Positions 25,666 through 33,385 of a DNA stretch of 64,000 nucleotides are shown in pieces; position 1 is the first letter of the stretch, and each line of letters opens with the position of its first letter. Under the pieces are notes generated by a model that was not told the DNA's origin, searched no databases, and saw nothing but the letters and a program-made list of their open reading frames with translations. This DNA comes from Phaeobacter sp. A36a-5a (GTDB lineage: Bacteria > Pseudomonadota > Alphaproteobacteria > Rhodobacterales > Rhodobacteraceae). The position numbers were made by a program, and so were the translations under genes. The DNA is taken from NCBI RefSeq assembly GCF_037911135.1, contig NZ_JBBLYU010000001.1:620001-684000 (forward strand). The letters are read 5' to 3'.

Positions 25666-26981
25666 GCGCGCTCTCCCGTGATCAGGTGAAAGAACGTGCC
25701 GGTAACATGGCCCTTGATCGAGCCGGTCTCTGGCACCGGGCCGCCGTCGGCATCCATGACATTGGCCAGCGGCGCGTCAGGTTCTTCCAGAATGGTCGAG
25801 TAATGGAACTCATGGCCGCGCAGTGCTGTGCCTGCGTCAAATCCGGGCATCGCCGCCTGAAGCACCGCACGGCGGTAGCCAAGGTGGAACTTGCGCTTCT
25901 CGTAGGAGGTTACGAGGCCCAAGAGGCCCAGCATCCGGTGGCGGTTGCCCTCCTTGTCGATCAGCGCCTCACCCAGGGCCATGTAGCCGCCGCATTCGCC
26001 ATGCACCGGTTTGGTCTCGGCGTGCTTGCGGACACCGGCGCGGAAGGTCTCCGCCGCCGCCAGCGTGCCGCCGTGCAATTCCGGGTAGCCGCCGGGCAGC
26101 CAGACCAGATCGGCATCTGCCGCGGGGGCCTCATCAGCCAGCGGCGAGAACGGCAGGATCTCTGCCCCCGCCGCGCGCCAGCCTTCCAGCAGGTGCGGAT
26201 AGGTGAAGGAAAACGCCGCATCCCGCGCCAGCGCAATCCGCTGGGCAGGTGGCTTGGGCAGGCTGGCCGGCGCGGGTGCGGGACCTGCCAGGGCAGCTGC
26301 CTTGATCGCGTCGAGGTCGACATTCTCGCGCAGGAACGCCGCATAGCCCGCGATGGCGGCTTCCAGATCGGGATGTTCCACAGCCTGGATCAGACCCAGA
26401 TGCCGCTCCGGCAGCGCCAGATCGCCGCGCCGGGGCAGAGAGCCCAGCACCTTGATGCCCGCCTTCTCCATCCCCAGCCGGGTCAGCCGCTCATGGCGCG
26501 GGCTGGCTACACGATTGAGGATCACCCCGGCAAAGGGCACTTCGGTGTCATAATTCTTGAACCCCAGCGCCGTGGCCGCCGCCGATTGCGCCTGTCCGCC
26601 CACGTCTACCACCAGCACCACCGGCCAGCCCATCCGCTTGGCGGTCTCGGCGGAGGAGCCAAAGCCCGACTGCCCGCGCGTCGCCACACCGTCATAAAGG
26701 CCCATGGAGCCTTCTCCGACGCAGATCTCCGCCCCCGCAGATTGCGCTGTGACTGCATCCAGCAGGCCGCCGTCCATCGCCCAGGTATCGAGGTTGAAAC
26801 TGGGCCGTTTCGCCGCCGCCAGGTGGAAGGCCGGGTCGATATAATCCGGCCCGCTCTTGTAAGGCTGCACCACCAGCCCGTCTTCGGCCAGCGCCCTGAG
26901 CAGGCCCAGCATCACGGTGGTCTTGCCGGTGCCCGAGGAGGGCGCCGAGATCATCAGTCCGGGAGGGTTCATATTTGTCAT
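25662..26981 (-). CDS. cobB: Hydrogenobyrinate a,c-diamide synthase (cobyrinate a,c-diamide synthase)
   Basis: About 439 residues in two domains. The N-terminal P-loop amidoligase has APSSGTGKTT near residues 13-22 and YKSGPDYIDPAFH. The C-terminal class I glutamine amidotransferase has its nucleophile cysteine in HGECGGYMALGEAL. It amidates hydrogenobyrinic acid at a and c using glutamine and ATP, before cobalt insertion by CobNST. Starts at 26999, 26981 and 26972 are all possible; I choose 26981, just after the cobM stop. It overlaps cobA by ATGA. Confidence 0.92.
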   Translation of the reverse strand: MTNMNPPGLMISAPSSGTGKTTVMLGLLRALAEDGLVVQPYKSGPDYIDPAFHLAAAKRPSFNLDTWAMDGGLLDAVTAQSAGAEICVGEGSMGLYDGVATRGQSGFGSSAETAKRMGWPVVLVVDVGGQAQSAAATALGFKNYDTEVPFAGVILNRVASPRHERLTRLGMEKAGIKVLGSLPRRGDLALPERHLGLIQAVEHPDLEAAIAGYAAFLRENVDLDAIKAAALAGPAPAPASLPKPPAQRIALARDAAFSFTYPHLLEGWRAAGAEILPFSPLADEAPAADADLVWLPGGYPELHGGTLAAAETFRAGVRKHAETKPVHGECGGYMALGEALIDKEGNRHRMLGLLGLVTSYEKRKFHLGYRRAVLQAAMPGFDAGTALRGHEFHYSTILEEPDAPLANVMDADGGPVPETGSIKGHVTGTFFHLITGERA

Positions 26982-26985
26982 GGCC

Positions 26986-27780
26986 TTAGTCGTCCCCATG
27001 GCTCCAGCTCGACCACGGGCTGTCGGCGCTCTGCGGCCGGTAGCGGCGATCGTATTCGGTGGAATAGAGGCAGCTTTCGTCAAAGCCTTCGCCCTTCAGC
27101 ACCGGTCCAACAAGGATCAGTGCGGTGCGGGAGATTTTCTCGTCCAGCGCATCCTTCAGGGTCTCCAGCGTGGCGCGGATGATCTGCTGATCCGGCCAGC
27201 TGGCGCGGTAAACCACCGCCACCGGACAATCCGCGCCGTAATGGGGCGCGAGGCTGTCCACCACATGGTCCAGATTGCCGATCGACAGGTGAATGGCCAG
27301 CGTGGCACCGGTACGGGCGAAATTCTCCAGCGTCTCGCCCTCGGGCATCGAGGACGCGCGCCCCGGCGTGCGGGTCAGCACCACTGACTGGCCAAGGCCC
27401 GGCAGGGTCAGCTCGGTCCCCAGCGCGGCAGCAGCGGCGGCAAAGGATGGCACACCGGGGGTGACGCTCACCGGAATGCCCTCCGCCTTCAATCGGCGCA
27501 GCTGTTCGCCCATCGCCGACCAGACCGACAGATCGCCGGAATGCAACCGCGCCACGTCCTGTCCCGCCTCATGCGCCGCCTTGATCTCCGCCACGATGGC
27601 ATCCAGATCCATCGCCGCGGTGTTCACGATCTTTGCATCCTCGGGGCAATGGCTCAGGATCTCCTCCGGCACCAGCGAGCCCGCGTAGAGGCACACCGGG
27701 CAGGCGGCGATGATATCGCGCCCGCGCAGGGTCAGAAGGTCGGCAGCGCCAGGTCCGGCGCCAATGAAGTGAACGGTCAT
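26986..27780 (-). CDS. cobM: Precorrin-4 C11-methyltransferase
   Basis: A 264-residue tetrapyrrole methylase: [23 protein letters not shown] at the N terminus, [19 protein letters not shown] as the SAM loop, [16 protein letters not shown], and [15 protein letters not shown], which is diagnostic of CobM/CbiF. It methylates C11 of precorrin-4 to give precorrin-5. ATGA overlap with cobE couples translation. Confidence 0.93.
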   Translation of the reverse strand: MTVHFIGAGPGAADLLTLRGRDIIAACPVCLYAGSLVPEEILSHCPEDAKIVNTAAMDLDAIVAEIKAAHEAGQDVARLHSGDLSVWSAMGEQLRRLKAEGIPVSVTPGVPSFAAAAAALGTELTLPGLGQSVVLTRTPGRASSMPEGETLENFARTGATLAIHLSIGNLDHVVDSLAPHYGADCPVAVVYRASWPDQQIIRATLETLKDALDEKISRTALILVGPVLKGEGFDESCLYSTEYDRRYRPQSADSPWSSWSHGDD

Positions 27781-28154
27781 GGCTCAAGTCTTTCTGCTAT
27801 GGCCGCGGTGGCAAGCCCATCCGCGGTGACAACTCTCGGGGCAAGAAGGCGCACGCGCGCGCCCTTCACCCCATGGCGCGCGCCCGCCAGCGCCGCGGCT
27901 TCCGCCAGCGACCCGGTGCCGAACCGCGCCTTTATCCTTGGCGAGCAGGTCAATGTCTGCTCCCCGGCTATATCCTGTTCCTGCAATGAAATCACCGGCA
28001 GCCCAAGGCTGCGCGCAAACTCCTGCATAGCGGGGGCGTCGGCCTTCTGAGCGATGGAGGCCAGCGCATCCACCCGCTCCCCGGTCAGCGCCAGTGCGGC
28101 CTGCAAATCCGCTGCCGTGGCCGTGCTGCGGAACCCGATGCCTGCCACCTTCAT
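27777..28154 (-). CDS. cobE: CobE (CbiG C-terminal-like) cobalamin synthesis protein
   Basis: A 125-residue protein beginning [41 protein letters not shown] and [22 protein letters not shown], then [13 protein letters not shown], match the CobE/CbiG_C fold. CobE is needed in aerobic B12 synthesis but its exact role is unclear; a function with precorrin-5 or -6 intermediates has been proposed. I start at 28154 because this ATG overlaps the cobL stop (ATGA); a longer upstream reading lies inside cobL. Confidence 0.9.
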   Translation of the reverse strand: MKVAGIGFRSTATAADLQAALALTGERVDALASIAQKADAPAMQEFARSLGLPVISLQEQDIAGEQTLTCSPRIKARFGTGSLAEAAALAGARHGVKGARVRLLAPRVVTADGLATAAIAERLEP

Positions 28155-29347
28155 CGCGTGACACTCCACTGGATGACGGGTCGCGCCCGTCGCCAGTCGC
28201 GCATGGTGCCCAGCGGCCCGGCCTCGGCGATCTCCGCTTTCAAGAGATGCCCGCCACGGTCCGCATGGGCCTGCATCAAGAGGGTTTCGGTTTCCAGCGT
28301 CACCCCATTGGCAACCAGCCGGGTGCCTGCGGGCAGGATGTCCCACAGATGATCCAGCAGCGCCTGCGAGCCGCCGCCGCCGATGAACACGCAGGCGGGC
28401 ATCTCAAACCCGTCCAGCACCTCCGGCGCCTTGCCCAGCACCGCCGTCATCCGGTGATCCAGCCCGAACGCTGCGGCATTGGCGCGGATGTTCGCCAGTC
28501 GGCTCTCGCGCGGCTCGAAGGTGATCGCCCGCGCACCCTGTGCGGCCAGACACCACTCCACCGAGACGGACCCAGACCCGCCGCCGATGTCCCACAGCAG
28601 CTCACCTGCGCGCGGGGCCAGCGCCGACAGGGTCAGCGCCCGAATAGGGCGTTTGGTGATCTGCCCGTCACTGGAAAAGAGATCATCCGCCAGCCCCGAC
28701 GCCTGCGGCAGCCCGGGCCGCATGGCCTCGATGGCCATAAGGACCGGCGCTTCTGCCTGCGGCAGATCCCAGGCTTCGGCTGTTGCTTGGCGCAGCCGTT
28801 GCCTTGGCCCGCCCAGCCGTTCCATCAGATGAAGCCGCGCGTCGGGCTGGCCGTTTGCAGCCAGCCATTGCGCCAGCTCCGCCGGTGCCTTGCCATCGCG
28901 CAGGGTGCAGATCACCCGCACGCCCCGGCCCAGAAGCGGCAGCAGCCGGGCGTAAGGTGCGGCATGAAGGCCAAGGCACAGAACCTCCTCCAGCTTCCAG
29001 CCCAGAAGATTGGCGGCCAGCGCAAAACAGGATGGCGCCGGGTGCGACACCCATTCACCCGCCTCCAGATCCCGCATCAGCGACCCGCCGACGCCATGCC
29101 AGAACGGATCGCCGGAGGCGAGAACAGCGACTTTGCGCCCGCGCATCGCCAGCACCGGCCCGGTTGAAAACGGCACCGGCCAGGGCTGACCCTTGCTGCC
29201 GGCCTCCACCAGCTCCAGATGCCGCGGGCCGCCAAAGATCACCTCGGCCTGCTCCAGCGCCTTCCGGCTTGCATCGCTTAAGGAATCCAGTCCATTTTCG
29301 CCCAGACCAATGATTGTGAGCCAGTGCTGTGAAAGGCCATCAGACAT
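28151..29347 (-). CDS. cobL: Precorrin-6Y C5,15-methyltransferase (decarboxylating)
   Basis: A 398-residue fusion of CbiE- and CbiT-type domains. The N-terminal half is a tetrapyrrole methylase (LTIIGLGENGLDSLSDASRKAL, then VAVLASGDPFWHGVG). The C-terminal half is a Rossmann methyltransferase (LLWDIGGGSGSVSVEW, then AITFEPRESRLANI). Together they methylate C5 and C15 and decarboxylate the C12 acetate. The ATG at 29347 has AGGAGG nine bases upstream; an in-frame ATG at 29356 directly abuts that site and is less likely. Its start codon overlaps that of divergent cobK in the tetranucleotide CATG. Confidence 0.93.
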   Translation of the reverse strand: MSDGLSQHWLTIIGLGENGLDSLSDASRKALEQAEVIFGGPRHLELVEAGSKGQPWPVPFSTGPVLAMRGRKVAVLASGDPFWHGVGGSLMRDLEAGEWVSHPAPSCFALAANLLGWKLEEVLCLGLHAAPYARLLPLLGRGVRVICTLRDGKAPAELAQWLAANGQPDARLHLMERLGGPRQRLRQATAEAWDLPQAEAPVLMAIEAMRPGLPQASGLADDLFSSDGQITKRPIRALTLSALAPRAGELLWDIGGGSGSVSVEWCLAAQGARAITFEPRESRLANIRANAAAFGLDHRMTAVLGKAPEVLDGFEMPACVFIGGGGSQALLDHLWDILPAGTRLVANGVTLETETLLMQAHADRGGHLLKAEIAEAGPLGTMRDWRRARPVIQWSVTR

Positions 29348-30086
29348 GACACGCATCCTCCTGCTGGGCGGCACCACCGAGGCCTCGCAATTGGCCAAAA
29401 CCCTTGCGGAAACTGGCGCGGATGCAGTGTTTTCCTACGCGGGCCGCACAGCCAAACCGGTCAACCAGCCGCTGCCCACCCGCATTGGCGGCTTTGGTGG
29501 CGTGGAGGGGCTGGCGGCATACCTGCGCGCCAAAAGCATCACCCATGTGGTCGATGCGACCCACCCCTTCGCGGCGCAGATGAGCACCAATGCGGTGCAC
29601 GCCTGCGAAGCGGCGGATGTGCCGCTCTGTGCCTTTGAGCGCCCGGCCTGGCAGGCGGGGGAGGGCGACCGGTGGGTTCACACGGACAGCATCGAAGGCG
29701 CGGTAATTGCTCTGCCGGATTCCTCCACGCGGGTGTTTCTGGCGATCGGCAAACAGAACCTTGCACAATTCGCCGCCAAACCGCAGCACCACTATCTGCT
29801 GCGGCTGGTGGATGCGCCGGAGGCGGATTTGCCGTTGCCGCACACCACGGTCGAGATCGCCCGCGGGCCGTTTGACGCGGCGGGCGACACCGCGCTGCTG
29901 CAGCGCCACGCCATCACCCACGTGGTCGCCAAGAACGCGGGCGGTGCAGGCGCAGCCGCCAAACTCGCCGCCGCGCGCACCCTCGCCCTGCCGGTCATCA
30001 TGATCGGCAGACCCGAGGTGCCTCAGCGGCCCGTATTGGGCAGCGTGGCAGAGGTGATGGCCTGGCTGTTGCATTCCGCCGCTTAA
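29346..30086 (+). CDS. cobK: Precorrin-6A reductase
   Basis: A 246-residue reductase (precorrin-6A to precorrin-6B with NADPH). Key stretches are ILLLGGTTEASQLAKTL, SYAGRTAKP, THVVDATHPFAAQMSTNA, and VVAKNAGGAGAAAKLAAARTL near the C terminus. It is the only plus-strand gene between cobF and DUF1636, with no spacer at either end: its ATG (29346-29348) shares AT with the cobL start and its TAA (30084-30086) shares TA with the cobJ stop. AAAGG nine bases before the ATG is its ribosome site. Any promoter must lie inside cobL. Confidence 0.93.
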   Translation: MTRILLLGGTTEASQLAKTLAETGADAVFSYAGRTAKPVNQPLPTRIGGFGGVEGLAAYLRAKSITHVVDATHPFAAQMSTNAVHACEAADVPLCAFERPAWQAGEGDRWVHTDSIEGAVIALPDSSTRVFLAIGKQNLAQFAAKPQHHYLLRLVDAPEADLPLPHTTVEIARGPFDAAGDTALLQRHAITHVVAKNAGGAGAAAKLAAARTLALPVIMIGRPEVPQRPVLGSVAEVMAWLLHSAA

Positions 30087-30847
30087 CCCTCAGCCGCGTA
30101 GCGGGGGGTGTAAACGTAATGGCCCACCCGCCGCGTGTCGCGGTTGCCGACAATAACCACCGTGCGCATGTCGGCCATCTCGGGCGTTGCGTCCTTCAGC
30201 GGCACGGTCAGCAGCTCCTGCCCGGGCTTGGTCACGTCGCGGGCAAAGGTGATCAGCGTCTCCGCGCCGCAGGCCTCGCGCAGGATCTCCAGCGCGCGGG
30301 CAAACTGATGCGGCCGCGACTTGGAACGCGGGTTGTAGAACGCCATCGCCAGACCGGCCTCGCCAACCAGTTGCAGGCGTTTTTCAATGAGGCTCCAGGG
30401 CTTCAGGTTGTCGCTGAGGTTGATGGCGGCAAAGTCATGCCCCAAGGGCGCGCCGATGGCAGCAGCGGCGGCCAGCATGGCGGTGATACCGGGCAGCACC
30501 TTGATCTCCAGATCCAGCCACTCGGGGTTGCTTTCGGCGTTGTTCTCCAGCGCCTCAAACACAGCGGAGGCCATGGCGAACACCCCCGGATCACCGGAGG
30601 AGACAACGGCAACCCGCTTACCCGCGGCAGCCATTTCCAGCGCATGGGTGGCGCGGTCCACCTCGACCCGGTTGTCGGTGGCATGCAGCGTCAGGCCGTC
30701 GCGCGGCGCGACCCGGTTGACGTAAGGGATATAGCCAACGATATCCGTGGCCTCATCAATGGCGTCGCGCACTTCCTGCGTTACCAATGCCTCGTTGCCG
30801 GGCCCAAGCCCCGCAATCACCACCCAGCCGTTTTGCGATACAGTCAT
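30083..30847 (-). CDS. cobJ: Precorrin-3B C17-methyltransferase
   Basis: A 254-residue methylase and ring-contraction enzyme. VVIAGLGPGNEALVTQEVRDAI is the N-terminal loop, VAVVSSGDPGVFAMASAVFEAL the SAM-binding GDP loop, and FYNPRSKSRPHQFARALEIL is typical of CobJ/CbiH. It acts on the hydroxylactone product of CobG. It overlaps cobI (ATGA) upstream and converges with cobK, the two stop codons sharing TTAA at 30083-30086. Confidence 0.94.
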   Translation of the reverse strand: MTVSQNGWVVIAGLGPGNEALVTQEVRDAIDEATDIVGYIPYVNRVAPRDGLTLHATDNRVEVDRATHALEMAAAGKRVAVVSSGDPGVFAMASAVFEALENNAESNPEWLDLEIKVLPGITAMLAAAAAIGAPLGHDFAAINLSDNLKPWSLIEKRLQLVGEAGLAMAFYNPRSKSRPHQFARALEILREACGAETLITFARDVTKPGQELLTVPLKDATPEMADMRTVVIVGNRDTRRVGHYVYTPRYAAEG

Positions 30848-31572
30848 GGCCGACGCCCCTGTCCGTGAACCAAGACGATAGAGAAGTAAGGCACCTCGCC
30901 GTCGATCTCCGACAGCTTCTGCACGGTTTGCCCGGGCATGGTGCCGCGTTCGACCAGCCAGGCGTCATCTGCGCGGCCCGCACGTTCCAGCGCGCGGCGC
31001 AGTTTGGGCAGGTTGCGGCCGATTTTCATGACGACCAGCGCGTCGGTTTCTGCCGCGCGTTTGGCCAGCTCATCCTCGCTGAGGGTGGCCATCGCCACGG
31101 TCAGAACATCATCGCCCCAGGTGATCGGCTGGCCGGAGGCGGTCCAGCAGCCGGACATGCCGGTGATGCCGGGAATGATCTCCTGTGCGGCCCGGCCCTG
31201 AAGGCGGGTGTAGAGATGCATATAAGAGCCATAGAGGAACGGATCCCCCTCACAGAGCACCACGACGTCCTCGGTCTGGGCAATCTCGGCCAATGTGTCG
31301 GCCCAGCGGTCATAGAACTCCGCCAGTACCCGGTTGTATTCGGGATCGGAGAAATGGATCTCGGTCGTCACCGGGTATTCCATCGCGTGTTCGGTGACGC
31401 CGTCTGCCAGCATGCCTTCGACAATCGCGCGGGCTTGGCCCTTGCGGCCGGCCTTGCGGAAATAGGCGATGTGGCGCGCGCCGGAAATCATCCGGTGCGA
31501 GCGCAGGCTCATCAGATCGGGATCGCCGGGGCCGAGCCCCGCGCAGATGACTTTGCCCTTCGCAATGGTCAT
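30844..31572 (-). CDS. cobI: Precorrin-2 C20-methyltransferase
   Basis: A 242-residue tetrapyrrole methylase: VICAGLGPGDPDLMSLRSHRMI at the start, VVLCEGDPFLYGSYMHLYTRL as the SAM loop, IIPGITGMSGCWTASGQPIT, and VVMKIGRNLPKLRRAL. It converts precorrin-2 to precorrin-3A. It lies three bases after cobH and overlaps cobJ by ATGA. Confidence 0.94.
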   Translation of the reverse strand: MTIAKGKVICAGLGPGDPDLMSLRSHRMISGARHIAYFRKAGRKGQARAIVEGMLADGVTEHAMEYPVTTEIHFSDPEYNRVLAEFYDRWADTLAEIAQTEDVVVLCEGDPFLYGSYMHLYTRLQGRAAQEIIPGITGMSGCWTASGQPITWGDDVLTVAMATLSEDELAKRAAETDALVVMKIGRNLPKLRRALERAGRADDAWLVERGTMPGQTVQKLSEIDGEVPYFSIVLVHGQGRRP

Positions 31573-31575
31573 GGC

Positions 31576-32205
31576 TTACTCTTTCCAGCTCGCCAGCGCG
31601 TTCACGGCAGCGACAGTGATTGCAGACCCGCCGAGGCGCCCTTTGACGATCATCGACGGCACTGGCAGATCTTCCATCAGCGCCTCTTTGGATTCCATCG
31701 CACCGACAAAACCGACGGGACAGCCGATAATGGCGGCGGGGCGGGGGCAATCGGGGTCTTTCAGCATGTTCAACAGGTGAAACAGCGCGGTTGGGGCATT
31801 GCCGATGGCCACGACCGCACCTTCCAGTTTCGGGCGCCAAAGCTCCAGCGCGGCGGCGGAGCGGGTGTTGGCCATCTCCTTGGCCAGCTCCGGCACCTTG
31901 GGGTCTCGCAGGGTACAGATCACCTCATTGTCCGCGGGCAGGCGCGGGCGGGTGATGCCCTCGGAGACCATATACGCATCGCAGAGGATCGGCGCGCCCT
32001 TGGCAAGGGCTGCGCGGGCGGTCTCGGCCATGCCTTGGGAAAACCGCACATGCTCCTCCAGCCCCACCATGCCTGCGGCGTGGATCATGCGGACGACGAC
32101 AACTTCCTCGTCCTTGCTGAAGCGCGCCAGATCGGCCTCGCGGCGGATGGTGGCAAAGCTTTCGGCATAGATCGCGGCGCCATTGGTTTCATAGGTGTGG
32201 AGCAT
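31576..32205 (-). CDS. cobH: Precorrin-8X methylmutase
   Basis: A 209-residue mutase that moves the C11 methyl to C12, giving hydrogenobyrinic acid. The catalytic histidine is in VVRMIHAAGMVG, and AIIGCPVGFVGAMESKEAL is the conserved C-terminal signature of CobH/CbiC. Length matches the family. It begins one base after the cobG stop, within the tightly packed cobW-N-G-H-I-J run. Confidence 0.95.
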   Translation of the reverse strand: MLHTYETNGAAIYAESFATIRREADLARFSKDEEVVVVRMIHAAGMVGLEEHVRFSQGMAETARAALAKGAPILCDAYMVSEGITRPRLPADNEVICTLRDPKVPELAKEMANTRSAAALELWRPKLEGAVVAIGNAPTALFHLLNMLKDPDCPRPAAIIGCPVGFVGAMESKEALMEDLPVPSMIVKGRLGGSAITVAAVNALASWKE

Positions 32206-32206
32206 A

Positions 32207-33385
32207 TCAGCTGCCCTCTGTCATAAGGTCTGGAGCGGCGCGTAAGCGGGCGGCGCTCAGGGAGGTGTTTAGCGGGTGATCGGCGGCAGTGCCATTGCGG
32301 ATCAGGTCAAATTGGTCGTCACCGGTGGCGGTCAGCACCAGATCGGCGGGGCGGGGGTGGGCACAGCCTTTGGCGCAGCCGGAGACATGCAGATGCAGGC
32401 CCGCAGGCACCGCAGGGGCCAGATCGCGGGCCAGAGCGCGCGTCGCCGCGCGCGCCTGCGGGCAGCCGGGTGCCCCGGTGCAGGCGCTCACCCGCAGGCG
32501 GGGATCCGTTGCATCCAGGATCAGGCCGGGCAGGGGGGGCAGGGTGCTGGCGCCTTCGACAAGCAGCATCCGCCAGGGGGTGAGCCGCAGCGCGCCGTGA
32601 TCGGCCAGCGCCGCCAACGTGCGGGCAGGCATCTGGCCAAATTCCAAAGCCACCAACAGCCCCTGCGCCGATGCGCCCGGGAGAGGCCGGAGGGAAGACG
32701 TTGCGGCACCGACCGTTGCCGCATGCGCCGCAGGGGGGCCGCGGCGCGCAATCAGCCGGTGCATTCTGCCACGCCCCTCGGACGCGCCGCCTTGGTCGAG
32801 AAACCAGCGCGCCAGCGCGAGGGCGTCGCCTGCGGCACCGTCAGCCGTGACCGGCAGGCCCCTGTCTGCACCATCGGCGCGCAGGATCAGCTCGTCAGGG
32901 CCACGTTCGATGCGGATATCTGCGGCTGTCTCGGCCAGCACGGGCAGGTCACCACAGTCCACGGCAAAGCCGAACTTGCCGGGAAGCGCCAGATCGCTGG
33001 CCGCCGTCAGCGCGGCGGCCAGCGTCTGCGCAATCTGGTGGCTGTCGTCGCCTGCGCGCCAGAACGGCGTCAGGGTGATATTGCGACGCGCTTCGGCCTC
33101 TGCGTCCTCATCGACCAGACCCAGATCGCCAAGACCTGCGATCAGTGGCAGATGGGCGTCCTCGCGAATGCCGCGCAGTTGCAGATTGGCGCGGGCGGAA
33201 ATATCGACAATGCCGGATCCACAGCGCTGCGCCAGATCGGCCAGACCGCGCGCCTGATCCGGTGTGAGCCGCCCCAAAGCTGCGCGCACCCGCACCACCA
33301 GACCGTCGCCCGACATCATCGGACGCAGCGCACCGGGACACCAGCCATAGACTTTGGGCGCTGGGGAGGCGGCTTGCTCACTCAC
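32207..33385 (-). CDS. cobG: Precorrin-3B synthase
   Basis: A 392-residue member of the nitrite/sulfite reductase fold that uses O2 to make the precorrin-3B hydroxylactone, the step defining the aerobic route. Cysteines in CTGAPGCPQA and HVSGCAKGCAHP form the 4Fe-4S site. VDISARANLQLRGI in the N-terminal ferredoxin-like repeat is typical. Translation starts at GTG overlapping the cobN stop (GTGA). Its presence with CobF means cobalamin synthesis here depends on oxygen. Confidence 0.92.
   Translation of the reverse strand: MSEQAASPAPKVYGWCPGALRPMMSGDGLVVRVRAALGRLTPDQARGLADLAQRCGSGIVDISARANLQLRGIREDAHLPLIAGLGDLGLVDEDAEAEARRNITLTPFWRAGDDSHQIAQTLAAALTAASDLALPGKFGFAVDCGDLPVLAETAADIRIERGPDELILRADGADRGLPVTADGAAGDALALARWFLDQGGASEGRGRMHRLIARRGPPAAHAATVGAATSSLRPLPGASAQGLLVALEFGQMPARTLAALADHGALRLTPWRMLLVEGASTLPPLPGLILDATDPRLRVSACTGAPGCPQARAATRALARDLAPAVPAGLHLHVSGCAKGCAHPRPADLVLTATGDDQFDLIRNGTAADHPLNTSLSAARLRAAPDLMTEGS

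Noticed and set aside
28155-28346. A longer cobE starting inside cobL
   Set aside because: The extra 64 residues are an out-of-frame reading of cobL; the ATGA overlap start at 28154 gives the conserved MKVAGIG N terminus.
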